In this document: positions 21,590-31,655 of the stretch, piece by piece
Numbering within the stretch: the first letter of the stretch is position 1
How the letters are laid out: each line of letters begins with the position of its first letter
Origin: Triplophysa rosa
Taxonomy: Eukaryota; Chordata; Actinopteri; Cypriniformes; Nemacheilidae
DNA: 64,000 bases
Assembly: GCF_024868665.1 (NCBI RefSeq)
Contig: NC_079891.1
Span: forward strand, 11,006,624-11,070,623
Direction: 5' to 3'
The notes under the pieces: model-generated
What the model was told of the DNA's origin: nothing
Seen by the model: the letters and a program-made list of their open reading frames with translations, nothing else
The model's database searches: none
Program-made: the position numbers and the translations under genes

Positions 21590-23074
21590 CGAGCCACTAC
21601 CACTATCTCAAACAGGTATTTAGTAAGCGCAGGGCCACCTCCCTATCGCCTCACCGTTCTTATGACTGCGCTGTGGATTTACTGCCAGGCACATGTCCCC
21701 CCCGAGGGCGCATATTCTCCTTATCCTCTCCCGAACGTGAGGCAATGAAAACCTACATTGAGGAGGCTCTAGCTGCAGGGATCATCCAACCATCTACCTC
21801 CCCGGCTGGAGCTGGTTTTTTCTTTGTGGGGAAAAAGGACGGAGGATTACGCCCCTGTATTGATTACAGAGCTCTCAACAAGATCACCATCCGTAACCGC
21901 TACCCCCTACCTCTCATGGCCACAGCCTTCGAGCTACTCCAAGGATCTTCCATTTTCACCAAGCTTGACTTGCGTAACGCTTACCACCTTGTGCGCATTA
22001 AACAAGGGGATGAGTGGAAGACTGCCTTTAACACCCGACTGGGCACTACGAGTACCGGGTCATGCCCTTTGGCCTCACCAACGCCCCCGCTGTCTTCCAG
22101 GCCCTGATTAACGATGTTTTGAGAGACATGCTCAATCAGTTTGTATTGACATCCTGATTTTCTCGAGTTCCCTCCCACAGCACATAGAGCATGTTAGCAG
22201 AGTCCTCACCCGCCTTCTGGAGAATCATCTCTATGTTAAACCAGAGAAATGCGACTTTCATGCTGCCCGAGTACAGTTCCTGGGGTACATCATAAAAGCA
22301 GGCCACATTCAGATGGACTCCCAGACGGTTCTGGCAGTTAAAGACTGGCCTATCCCTACCTCCGTTAAGGCAGTACAGCGGTTTTTAGGCTTTGCCAACT
22401 TCTACCGCAAGTTCATCCTCAATTTCAGCTCTGTTGCAGCCCCTCTGTCAGCCCTCACCAAGGGGAAGAACACGCACTTCCAGTGGAGCTCCNCCTCCGT
22501 TAAGGCAGTACAGCGGTTTTTAGGCTTTGCCAACTTCTACCGCAAGTTCATCCTCAATTTCAGCTCTGTTGCAGCCCCTCTGTCAGCCCTCACCAAGGGG
22601 AAGAACTTGCACTTCCAGTGGAGCTCCGAAGCTGAGCTGGCATTTAACGAACTCAAGCGTCTTTTCACCTCCGCACCCATTCTCACCCTTCCCGTATCTA
22701 ACAAGCCTTTCGTGGTGGAGGTGGATGCGTCGGACGTAGGAGTGGGAGCTGTGCTCTCTCAAAGAGGTGAGGACAACAGGCTTCACCCATGCGCCTATTT
22801 CTCTCGCCGCCTTACACCCTCGGAGAGGAATTACCACGTGGGAGACAAGGAGCTACTGGCAGTTAAATTAGCTCTGGAGGAATGGAGACACTGGCTTGAG
22901 GGGGCCAGACATCCTTTCCAAGTACTTACTGACCACAAGAACTTGGAATACATCCAACAAGCCAAAAGACTCAACCCCCGCCAGGCACGCTGGTCTCTCT
23001 TTTTCAACCGTTTCCAATTCATCCTGTCTTACCGTCCTGGTTCAAAGAACCTCAAGCCTGATGCCCTGTCTTGA
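21590..23074 (+). pseudogene. Gypsy RT and RNase H (active site deleted)
   Basis: RT motifs include [60 protein letters not shown] and [16 protein letters not shown] (motif A). A frameshift follows near 22040. At about 22147 the sequence goes from codons for QFV straight to GACATCCTG, so the YLDD codons are deleted. RNase H is clear: [48 protein letters not shown] and [15 protein letters not shown]. The frame then meets TGA at 23072, where relatives have Arg. Confidence 0.85.
22361..22627 (+). repeat. 133-bp direct duplication around a single N
   Basis: About 133 bp coding for the [17 protein letters not shown] region occurs twice, separated by one N at 22493. The two copies are almost identical. 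An ambiguous base exactly between two copies suggests an assembly or gap-filling artefact more than biology. Confidence 0.8.
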
Positions 23075-23134
23075 GTTTACGCCAACAATAACCAAGAAGG
23101 TCCTATCACGCCTATTATCCCCGAGTCTAAAGTT

Positions 23135-24538
23135 GTGGCTCCTATGAGGTGGGAGGTGGAATCAGCTGTAAGACGCGCACAGACTCAAGAACCAGATCCG
23201 GGAAGAGGTCCCAACAACCGCCTATTCGTTCCGAAGTCTGTACGTTCCAAGATTCTCCAATGGGGTCACTCCTCTCGTTTGACCTGTCACCCAGGCACTG
23301 ACCGCACCCTTGAGTTCCTCCAAAGGAGATTTTGGTGGCCAAGTATGAAGGAGGATACTAAGACTTTCGTGAAGGTTTGCACCACATGCAATCAGTGGAA
23401 AGTTCCCCATCGTGCACCCCTTGGATTCCTCCACCCGTTATCCATTCCGAGACGACCCTGGTCCCACTTATCTATGGATTTTATCACTGGACTCCCACCA
23501 TCTCGAGGTAATACCACTATTATGGTCATAGTCGACAGGTTTTCTAAGGCCGCCAAATTTATCCCCCTACCCAAATTACCTACAGCCAAGCAGACTGCCG
23601 AATTAGTGATTAACCATGTGTTCCGAGTGTTTGGCATCCCACAGGACATAGTCTCGGATCGGGGTCCCCAGTTCTCCTCCCGCTTTTGGCGAGCCTTCTG
23701 CCAACTCCTTGGGGTGTCAGTGAGCCTCTCCTCTGGCTTCCATCCTGAGTCTAATGGTCAGACAGAGAGGGTGAACCAGGACCTAGAGACCACCCTGAGA
23801 TGCATGGCGGCCAGTAACCCCTCTTCTTGGTCCACGTTCATCATGTGGGCGGAATATGCCCACAACACCTTGCGCAGCTCTGCCACAGGCAAGTCCCCCT
23901 TCGAGTGCCAGTTCGGATACTCTCCCCCACTGTTCCCGGAACAAGAGATCGAGGTTGGAGTTCCCTCGGTGCAGTTATTCGCCCGTCGCTGTTGTCGGAC
24001 GTGGTTACAAGTCCGCCGCAAGCTCCTCAGAGTTTCTCAGCTGTACCAGAGGCAAGCCAACCGCAAACGCAGACCAGCTCCCACTCTCCGTCCTGGACAA
24101 CGCGTCTGGCTGTCCACTAGGAACCTCCCCCTCTGAGTCGAGTCCCGCAAACTGGCCCAACGCTACATAGGCCCTTTCAAAGTGGAAAGGAGAGTTAACC
24201 CTGTAACCTATTGTTTATACCTACCCAGATCTTTAAAGATCAATCCCACCTTTCATGTTTCCCCGTTAAAACCTGTTGTCTTCTCTCCTTTTGCTCCCAC
24301 AGGCAGACCTCCTCCTCCGCCTCGCATGATCGGAGGCCGGCCAGCGTACACAGTCCACCGCATACTGGACTCCCGTCGAGTACAAAGATCACTTCAGTAT
24401 CTTGTGGACTGGGAAGGCTATGGCCCGGAGGAGCGCTCCTGGGTTCCTGCTAAGGACATTTTGGACCCGTATCTCATCCGAGCTTTCCACGCTCTTAGAC
24501 CCGATCGTCCTAGAGGGAACTTCAGGAGCCGTTCCTAG
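23135..24538 (+). pseudogene. Gypsy integrase with chromodomain (one internal stop)
   Basis: The first 333 codons are open. The HHCC zinc region has H45, H52, C82 and C85. The core catalytic residues are Asp115 (SMDFITG), Asp175 (SDRGPQF) and Glu211 (NGQTERVNQ), with the Asp-35-Glu spacing. After [13 protein letters not shown] a TGA at 24134 interrupts; the frame resumes as [13 protein letters not shown] and [12 protein letters not shown] and ends in a chromodomain ([31 protein letters not shown]). Integrase inserts the element cDNA, and the chromodomain guides it to chromatin. Apart from the stop this domain looks intact. Confidence 0.88.
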
Positions 24539-24550
24539 AGGAGGGGGTCC

Positions 24551-24955
24551 TGTCAGGATCTGGGACTATTGTTTCTTGTTTTTTGCCACTAGAGGTCACT
24601 GTTTCACCTGTTGTTCACATTAGCGTCATTGTCTTCACCTGTGCCTCATTTCTCCCCAGTGTATTTTAGTTGCCCTTTGTTCTCTGTCCTGTGCTTGGTG
24701 TTTAAAGTCCAGTATCCTACCTTTCGAGCAGTCACTAGCTTTTTCTGGTATTTCTTCAGTCTCAAGTTTCTTTTGATATGTTTCTTTTTCAAACCTTGGA
24801 CATTGTGGATTTTTTTTGTTGTACTTATTGAAGATCTTTCTGTTTGACTCATCCCAATTGGATTACGTTTGTTTTCTCTTTTTTTGGATATACCTTCTCA
24901 TCCCGATTGGATTACCTTTGTTTTCTGGATTGTTTTTTGGAACCTTTTTTTATTA
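24551..24955 (+). repeat. 3' LTR of the gypsy element (truncated)
   Basis: It begins TGTCAGGATCTGGG immediately after GAGGGGGTCC and follows the 5' LTR to GGAACCTTTTTT. It then departs into LINE sequence, losing about 150 bp including the tRNA-like end. Confidence 0.88.
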
Positions 24956-25630
24956 TCACTTATCAATAAAAAACATTACAAACTTTTCGCACAATGCAAC
25001 AGACCCATTGGTAAAAAACATTTACCCCCGGATTTAAAACAGAGTCAACAGTGGCAAAAATTTTTTTTGGACAGTTATGATTTGATTTGATGATGTCAGA
25101 CAAATACTTAGATTTAGCTGTCTTAATGGCTTTCTGAAAATCCTTGAGAGAATCCCGCATAAGTTCATATGAGATCTGAAGTCTGTCCTTTAGCCATCTC
25201 CGCTCATATCTCCTGCAGATCTGTCTGAGCGAGCGGATGGGATCATTCATCCAATGCTCTGACTTTTTTACCTTGGGACACTGAGCCCTCCGAGGCACAT
25301 AGAGTCTAGGATGTTTGAACACTTGTCGTTAAAACAGCGAAGAAACTCATCTGCATTTTGGTTCCCAAATGGGGAATCCAGCCAAACTCCTCTACTGCAC
25401 CAGCCGGAAAGAAGCGACACCATCGAGATTGAGGTAATGTTAAAGCCAGTCGACCCAGAAAAGCAACGCTGAAAAAGATAGTTGAATGATCTGAAAAACC
25501 ATTTCCGCATGTTTCAATATCCATGACCAAAAGTCCAAGGGTAAATACCAAGTCCAGGGTATGGCCACGATTATGCGTAGGACCTTGGACAGGAACGACA
25601 GGAACGGTGGAGTGGATCCACAATGAGCAT
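24956..25630 (-). mobile_element. L2-type LINE fragment (endonuclease-RT linker)
   Basis: Read on the minus strand: VQGPTHNRGHTLDLVFTLGL (end of the endonuclease), ETCGNGFSDHSTIFFSV (catalytic-type Asp-His), then after frameshifts EHWMNDPIRSLRQICRRYER and FQKAIKTAKSKYLSDIIKSN. It ends at the gypsy LTR. It belongs to the same broad group as L2 copies A and B but is clearly a different subfamily. The 5' side stops near 25630. Confidence 0.7.
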
Positions 25631-26510
25631 CCGAGACAGTAAATTCGGAGTCAAAGATAGAGTTTCCAATATCTAACATAATTTTACAATCGTATACAAG
25701 TAGACCTGAGCCATAGTTAGCTACTACTACGCTTAAAAATAACCAAAACCACAGGAGCGACAGACGGTATGCCAAACATAGCGGCGCCATCACTGCTGTG
25801 CAGCTGGAGATGCATGCACAGAGAAAGAGGCAATGGAGCCAATGAAAATCCACATTTATACAACCCCGTCCAATCATCGTCTAGTGCAGGGGTCGGCAAC
25901 CTTTGCAACCAAAAGAGACATTTTGGGCCCTCTCCCACCAAATACAATTTGTCTGGATCCGTAAAATACATGTAACCTTTAAATTACTATAACACAGGTT
26001 ATCTATGTAGGGTAGTTACCCAGTTGCACCACTAGGTGGCAATATAGTGCGATTGTTATTGTATTTAGATGTTAAAAATACATTTTTGTCACTGGCAAGT
26101 AGTCGGAGTGTTGCAATATGAGAGTAGCATCGCGATGTTGCACGCGCTACTTTAGTTAGACTAAAGCTTTTTTCTGTGAACTTTTGTTTTGGCTTTTGTT
26201 TTTGCGGCATTTGATGAACAGCCACAAGTGACCACCTACTCTCTGCATATACGGACATCACCCGTTTCATACATACTCCGTGTGCAGTGCGTATGAGGTG
26301 CGTGGAGCAACACGTATGCAGCACAGATCCGTCATGCGTCACTGTGCTTCCACACATACTACGTTTGTAGCCTTAGCGGTCCACGTCTTCTGTGTGATTC
26401 ATTCAACAACGGGTAACAATGGGTATTTCCGATATATGATTTATCGAAATGTAAGTTTACTGTTCTTTTTCATCATTGTGATTCTCTGTTTTATGTTTAG
26501 TGCGAGTGGT

Positions 26511-26511
<1 letters not shown>

Positions 26512-26547
<36 letters not shown>
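26512..26547. repeat. TA dinucleotide microsatellite
   Basis: About 17 consecutive TA units. The short frames of alternating Ile and Tyr across it are artefacts of the repeat. Confidence 0.9.
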
Positions 26548-26548
<1 letters not shown>

Positions 26549-27240
26549 CAGCATCCACCATAAACTTCCATGCTGTATCCAGATTAAAAGTGTAGGACAA
26601 CACAGAATTACAATTATAAACCTTTTCAGGACTAAACACAATAGCTGAAAAGAACGTACTATTTAAATGATTTTATCTGTAGTTTTGATGTTAGGATGGT
26701 ACTTCAAAACACTTGATGCTTACGTGAAGTTATATTAGCCTAGCCTATTAAAAGAGTTTAAAAATAATTTACCATCCATTCCAGTGGCCAATGAAACTGC
26801 CTCCCATGCCTTTTCTTTAGCATGTCTTCATAAAAACAGTCCTGGGGTTCATAAATCACTTTGTATTTCTCTACCTCAATAATTAGCTGCGTGTTATCCA
26901 TCGCGCTACTGTCTTGTACTTTCTGGACCACCTGCTTGTCACTATCTGCATAGAAGCACCTTCCTCACGCAATATAAACACTGTAGAATATTTGTACCAC
27001 ACAACATTTTAATCTGCTTTTATTGCTTAATTAAACAAATAACATAAATAAAAAAGGTAGTAAACTTCATTTATATGCATTTATGGTGAAATTACTGCAT
27101 TTCTGTGTCAATTCGTGTTCATTTTGAGCATGATACATGTGCTATCACTTTAAAATGGTCCGTGCTGTACAGCAAAAATATACTCGATGCGGAAACGATC
27201 GCTGCACTGCTGCAAACGCACCACTCTTGGGACGCACTGC

Positions 27241-27437
27241 CGGTGTTGTACCGAAATTCGACTCCCCGTGAGATTATGACTCCTCTACTTCTGATTGGTT
27301 CATTCACTTAGGATGCTGCTTTGTGATTGGTCCCTATCTCTAAATCCCGCCCCAACACCTAATCCTAACCCTAACCTTCATAGGGGAAAACAGGGGAGTC
27401 GTAATCTCACGGGGAGTCGGATTTTGATACAACACCG
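27241..27437. mobile_element. MITE-like element with about 46-bp terminal inverted repeats
   Basis: The left end CGGTGTTGTACCGAAAT and the following CGACTCCCCGTGAGATTA are mirrored at the right end with four or five mismatches. The interior of about 105 bp has no coding frame and contains CCTAACCCTAACC. Size and structure fit a non-autonomous DNA transposon. I could not identify a target duplication with confidence. Confidence 0.6.
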
Positions 27438-28899
27438 GACCTCAAACTTGTGCAGTGTGAAGGCTCTGATCCGTTAACGTGTGTGGAAAAAAATACACAC
27501 TGCAAACGGAGTATATGTGAAACGGCTGTAAATCTTGTGAGAAGCACGCTATCCAGACATGATTTCAACTACGACGGCTAAATACCTAAAAGTTTGGTTT
27601 AAAGACGAAAAATTTACCAAGCAGAATGTTTTCTCACCATTCCATTTCTAACACATGCATACACATAGAAATAACACCGCTGCTCTCTTGTGTGTTTTTT
27701 CTGTGATCTCCGGTCACGCTCATATGTACATTGCATGCACTTATTTCATCTATTCGAATGAAATATCTGAAAAAACATTTACATACACCAAGGTGTATGG
27801 CTGGGTAAATGTGTATGCTTTTTCAAATATTTCTTAAAGTAATCAGGACAGAAGTGGTCAAAAGTGGACAAAATAGCATCTTAAACCTCGCGCACGAGCA
27901 GTTCCGTTTCCTCTGTCTTTGCTGTTGCAGATTCTGCCATGTAAATAGCAAATCTACCATGGTGGTTAAAATAGGGCCCTTCGTTACAACATGATTAAAA
28001 GGTTGGCTATGTTGTGACAATGTTGTGTGTTTGCTGGGTTATTTCTTTTTGTAAAGGGGTTCCCTTTCTGTTGGTCTCTCAACGTTGTGTCGAGCTGACA
28101 GATGGGGTTCGCTCTTGAGGACCTATCAACTTCTGACTAGTTTAGAAAAGGCCAATGAAATTGGCGAATTAAATTTGCATGCCGGACTCCACCCCCGGAT
28201 ATCCGGGTATAAAAGGGAGACGGCGTGCTGCATTGGTTCACCTTTTGTTCTTCGGAGCCTTCACACTGATCGACTTCGAGACTTCAATCTCTACGCCGAA
28301 GCACTGCTGGAATCTTATGACGCGGTGCAGCGGACGGTCCCTTCCTGCAGCGACTTTCCCCTGGGCGTCTCGGGAGTTCCAGAAGTGTTCGAGTTTTTTT
28401 CTAAAAGAGCAAATTTCTCCAGCGTGGCATGTCCCGCTGTTCTCATGGGTGCAACACATTCATCAAGGAGGGGGACGGACACGATGTCTGCTTCCAGTAC
28501 GCTGGGGCAGACGTTGTGGATATGTCCTGCTCGCACTGTTGACGATTCAGACGTTGCGTCACAGGCGGCTGTGTTCCCATGGGACTCAGCCACCACCTCG
28601 TCTGCTCCCCGTTCCGTGACGGAAGTACTACGGCCCTGCCGCCCACTACGGCAAGCAGCGAGGGTGAAATGAGGCTTACTGTGAGCGCTTACCCACCAGC
28701 CACTGGCTCACGGACCGTTCCCACCTCGTCTCGCTTGTCTGACCGTTCCCCAGGAGACGGTCCCACCGTCTTGTTCCTCAACCACGTATTCGGACACGAT
28801 GCGTGATGATGAGATGTTGCAGCATCGGGGGGTGACGTACTGCCATCCGACTCCGACGATTCCTCGGGCTCTTTCCCTCGGGGGGTCGAGCCCAGGAAG

Positions 28900-29660
28900 A
28901 AGCGGACGTCAAAATGTCAGCCATGCTTTCCCTGGCCGCTGTGAGCGTTGGGTTGCAGTGCCCGCACTGCCTCTCCCAGCGCTCGCGGCTGGCTACACGG
29001 CGCCTCTGGGTTGAGCGCGGCTCCAAGCCGCGCCCTCCCCCAGTGCAGTGTTTACCGGAAGTGCATGAGGAACTTAGTAAGACCTGCAACGCCCCTTTCC
29101 GGCACGTTCACGTCAAACAAAGTTCTGTCACCCTCTCTTCCCTCGAGGGTGAGGCAGCTAGAGGATACGTAGATGTCCCCCAGGTGGAGTGTGCCACCGT
29201 GGTACACTCGTGCACGCAGGCGGCGGCCATCTGGGGGGCTCGACCTAGACTCCCGTCCAAAGCATGTGGGGTCTCGGCATCCCGGGTGTCGAGAGCACAC
29301 ATTGCGGTGGACCAAGCTGCCTCCTCTCTCCACGCTATGGCTCCTGACAGGCCAAGGCGTTGAGAGAGTTCCACGTGGGTAAGACCGACCCAGCGCTTAT
29401 GCAGGAACTCCACGCCGCCACCGACCTCGCTCTACGGGCGACCAAGGTGACCACGCAGGCCCTGGGTCGGGCGATGTCCACACTTGTGGTCCATGAGAGA
29501 CACCTCTGGCCGAACCTTGCACAGATGAATAATGCCGAGAAGGTCCGCTTTCTCGACGCACCCATCTCGCAAGGGGGGGCTGTTTTGTGATACTGTCGAG
29601 CCGCAGTTCTCAACAGTAAAGAAGCAGACAGAGGATATCAAGCATATCCTCCTCCGCCGT
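28900..29660 (+). pseudogene. DIRS gag-like region (copy 2a)
   Basis: Conserved DIRS gag blocks are recognised in several frames: CLPEVHEELSKT, RPRLPSKACGVSASRVS, DQAASSLHAMA, DPALMQELHAATDLALRATK, QALGRAMSTLVVHERHLWPN and NAEKVRFLDAPISQGG. Frameshifts near 29350 and 29590 break it. No function beyond the structural role of DIRS gag is implied. Confidence 0.7.
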
Positions 29661-29999
29661 GACTCGGCCGCCCTCGGCCGTCGAATCCCGTGCAACGTCT
29701 GCTTCCCAGCAGCCCTGGTCCTCTTCGACGCCCTCCGGCTCTGGCGCACCCCACTCAGGCACCCCCGCTGGAAGAGACATCGAAGAGGAGACCATCGCCC
29801 CATCAGCAGCCGCGGCGAAAGCGGCCCTCATGGGAAGACCCTCGGGAGATCGAGAATACCATCAGGCCCAACCCCAGCCACTCCATCGCTGGGGGATCGG
29901 AGAGGGACGGTTCCTGCCCCATCTCACCACCTGCTGGTCCCCTCCGGGCCGATTCCCCTGACAGAGGACCTTCTGTCACAGGGGAAGGGCATGTAACGG

Positions 30000-30745
30000 C
30001 ATCCCAGACAGACCCCTGGAACTTCCATGTCTGGACAGGATACCCCCCGGACATCACTCAGGCTAGGGCCTCGGCCACTAGGCGGCTATACGCCCATAAG
30101 TGACGCCTCTTCTCGTCCTGGTGCTCTTCTCGAAGAGAAGACCCGCGAAGTTGCTCGATCGGGAACGTGCTGTCCCTTCCTCAAGAGAGACTGGAGAGTA
30201 ACCTCTCCCCCTTCCACACTGGGAGTGTATGTAGCCGCTACGGCCGCTTATCATGACCCAGTTGCTAGGAAGCCTCTGGGACAGCACGACCTGGTCATTA
30301 GGGTTCCTAAGGGGCGCGAGAAGGCGACCGCCTCATCTGCGCCCCGTACCCTCTTGCAACCTAGGTGGCGGGCCTCAAGAGCCCCTCCCCCTTAGAGCCC
30401 CTCGGAGCTGCCGCTCTTTCTCACCTCACGATAAAGACGGCTCTCCTGATGGTGCTCACCTCCAAGAGGGTAGGGGACATACAAGCACCCTCCGTGTCCA
30501 CAGATTGCCTAGAACTCGGGCCCGGTATTCTCACGTTATCCTTGAGCCTGGCTACGTGCCCAAAGTTCCCACCACTCCCCCTAGAGACCAGGTGGTGAAC
30601 CTGCAGGTGCTCCCCACTGGGGAGGAAGACCCCATCCGTGTTGTGTCCAGTACGCTCACTGCTTGGACCGCACGCAGAGCTTCAGAAGCTCTGAGCAGCT
30701 CTTTGTCTGTTTTGGAGATCAGCAGAAGAGCGAACCCCATCTGTC
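30000..30745 (+). pseudogene. DIRS tyrosine recombinase fragment (copy 2a)
   Basis: The fragment shows PSTLGVYVAATAAYHDPVAR-type residues, DLVIRVPKGRE, ITLKTALL-like and KRVGDIQAPSVS segments, then LEPGYVPKVPTT, RDQVVNLQVLPTGEEDP and SSSLSVLEISRR, spread over three frames. It stops before the His-x-x-Arg and Tyr region, so the catalytic C-terminus is absent. Confidence 0.75.
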
Positions 30746-30786
30746 GGCTCGACACAACGTCTCGTTCCCTCCATCAGGGAACTGAG

Positions 30787-30985
30787 GTTCCCTTTCTGTC
30801 GGTCTCTCGACGTTGTGTCGAACCGACAGAATAGGGTTTGTCTTGAGAACCTATCATCTTCTGAGTATTTAGAAAAGGCCAATGAAAATTGGCGAATGAA
30901 ATTTGCATGCCGGGCTCCTCCCCGGATGTCCGGGTATAAGAGGGAAGCCGGCGTGCTCATTCATTCACCTTTTTTTCTTCAGAGC
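30787..30985 (+). repeat. DIRS left inverted terminal repeat (copy 2b)
   Basis: It begins TTCCCTTTCTGTCGG, contains the imperfect palindrome CTGTCGGT...ACCGACAG, a GCCAATGAAAATTGGCG block, an octamer-like ATTTGCAT and a TATA-like GGGTATAAGAGGGA. It is the inverse of 37925-38137. Confidence 0.8.
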
Positions 30986-31655
30986 CTACGCATCTGGTGA
31001 GCTTCTCTACGATCTGGGTGATCATTCTTTCTGCTGGAATCTACGACGTGGACAGCGGACGGTCCCTTCCTGCAGTGACTCTCGCCTGGGCGTCTCGGCA
31101 GTTCCGGAGGTGTTCGAGCAAATTTCCTTTTCTAAAAGAGCAAATTTCTCCAGCGTGGCTTGTCCCGCTGTTCTCATGGGTGCAACACACTCATCGAGGA
31201 GGGGGACGGACACAATGCCTGCTTCCAGTACGCTGGGGCAGACGTTGTGGATACGTCCTGCCCGCACTGCGGGCGGTGACGATTCAGACGTTGCGTCACA
31301 GGTGGCTGTGTTCCCACGGGACTCAGCCACCACCTCGTTTGCTCCCCGTTCCGTGGCGGCAGGACTACGGCCCTGCCGTCCGCTANTGGCAAGCAGCGAG
31401 GGTGATATGAGGATTACTGTGAGCGATAATCCGCCAGCCACGGCTCACGGACTTTTCACACCTCGTTTCGCTCGTCTGACCGTTCCCCAAAAAAGACGGT
31501 CCGCCGTCTTATTCCTCAATCACGTATTCGGACACGATGCGTGATGATGAGATGTCTCTTGCAGCATCGGGGGGTGACGTACTGCCATCCGACTCCGACG
31601 ATTCCTCGGGCTCCCTCCCTCGGGGGGTCGAGCCCAGGAAGAAGCGGACGTCGAA

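Larger units (their letters stand above)
19231..24955 (+). mobile_element. Ty3/gypsy chromovirus, nearly complete but inactive
   Basis: The order is 5' LTR, gag, protease, RT, RNase H, integrase, chromodomain and the start of a 3' LTR. The two LTRs differ at only about six sites over roughly 390 aligned bases by eye, so insertion was fairly recent. Damage includes frameshifts in gag and RT, a 369-bp internal duplication, a deletion at the RT active site and two TGA stops in pol. The 3' LTR is cut short and joined to a LINE fragment. Confidence 0.9.
25631..28057. other. No gene recognised; contains small DNA-element traces
   Basis: No coding region is supported. CAGGGGTCGGCAACCTTT at 25888 looks like a hAT-type terminus with no partner found. 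A TA microsatellite and a small inverted-repeat element lie further on and are listed separately. The rest is AT-rich, and its short frames have no domains. Confidence 0.45.
28058..30786 (+). mobile_element. DIRS copy 2a, internally deleted
   Basis: The left inverted terminal repeat carries TTCCCTTTCTGTTGG and a promoter-like GGGTATAAAAGGGAGACGG. Gag follows. Near 29950 the sequence jumps to just before the tyrosine recombinase, removing RT and RNase H, and near 30735 it jumps again from mid-recombinase to the right terminus (CGACACAACGTCTCGTTCCC). The right end is fused directly to the left end of copy 2b. Confidence 0.8.

Noticed and set aside
25440..25877. 145-codon minus-strand frame with hydrophobic segments
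   Set aside because: Its lower-coordinate part is an out-of-frame reading of the L2 fragment and the rest shows no domain.
27364..27376. Telomere-like CCTAACCCTAACC
   Set aside because: Only two units, within the interior of a MITE-like element.
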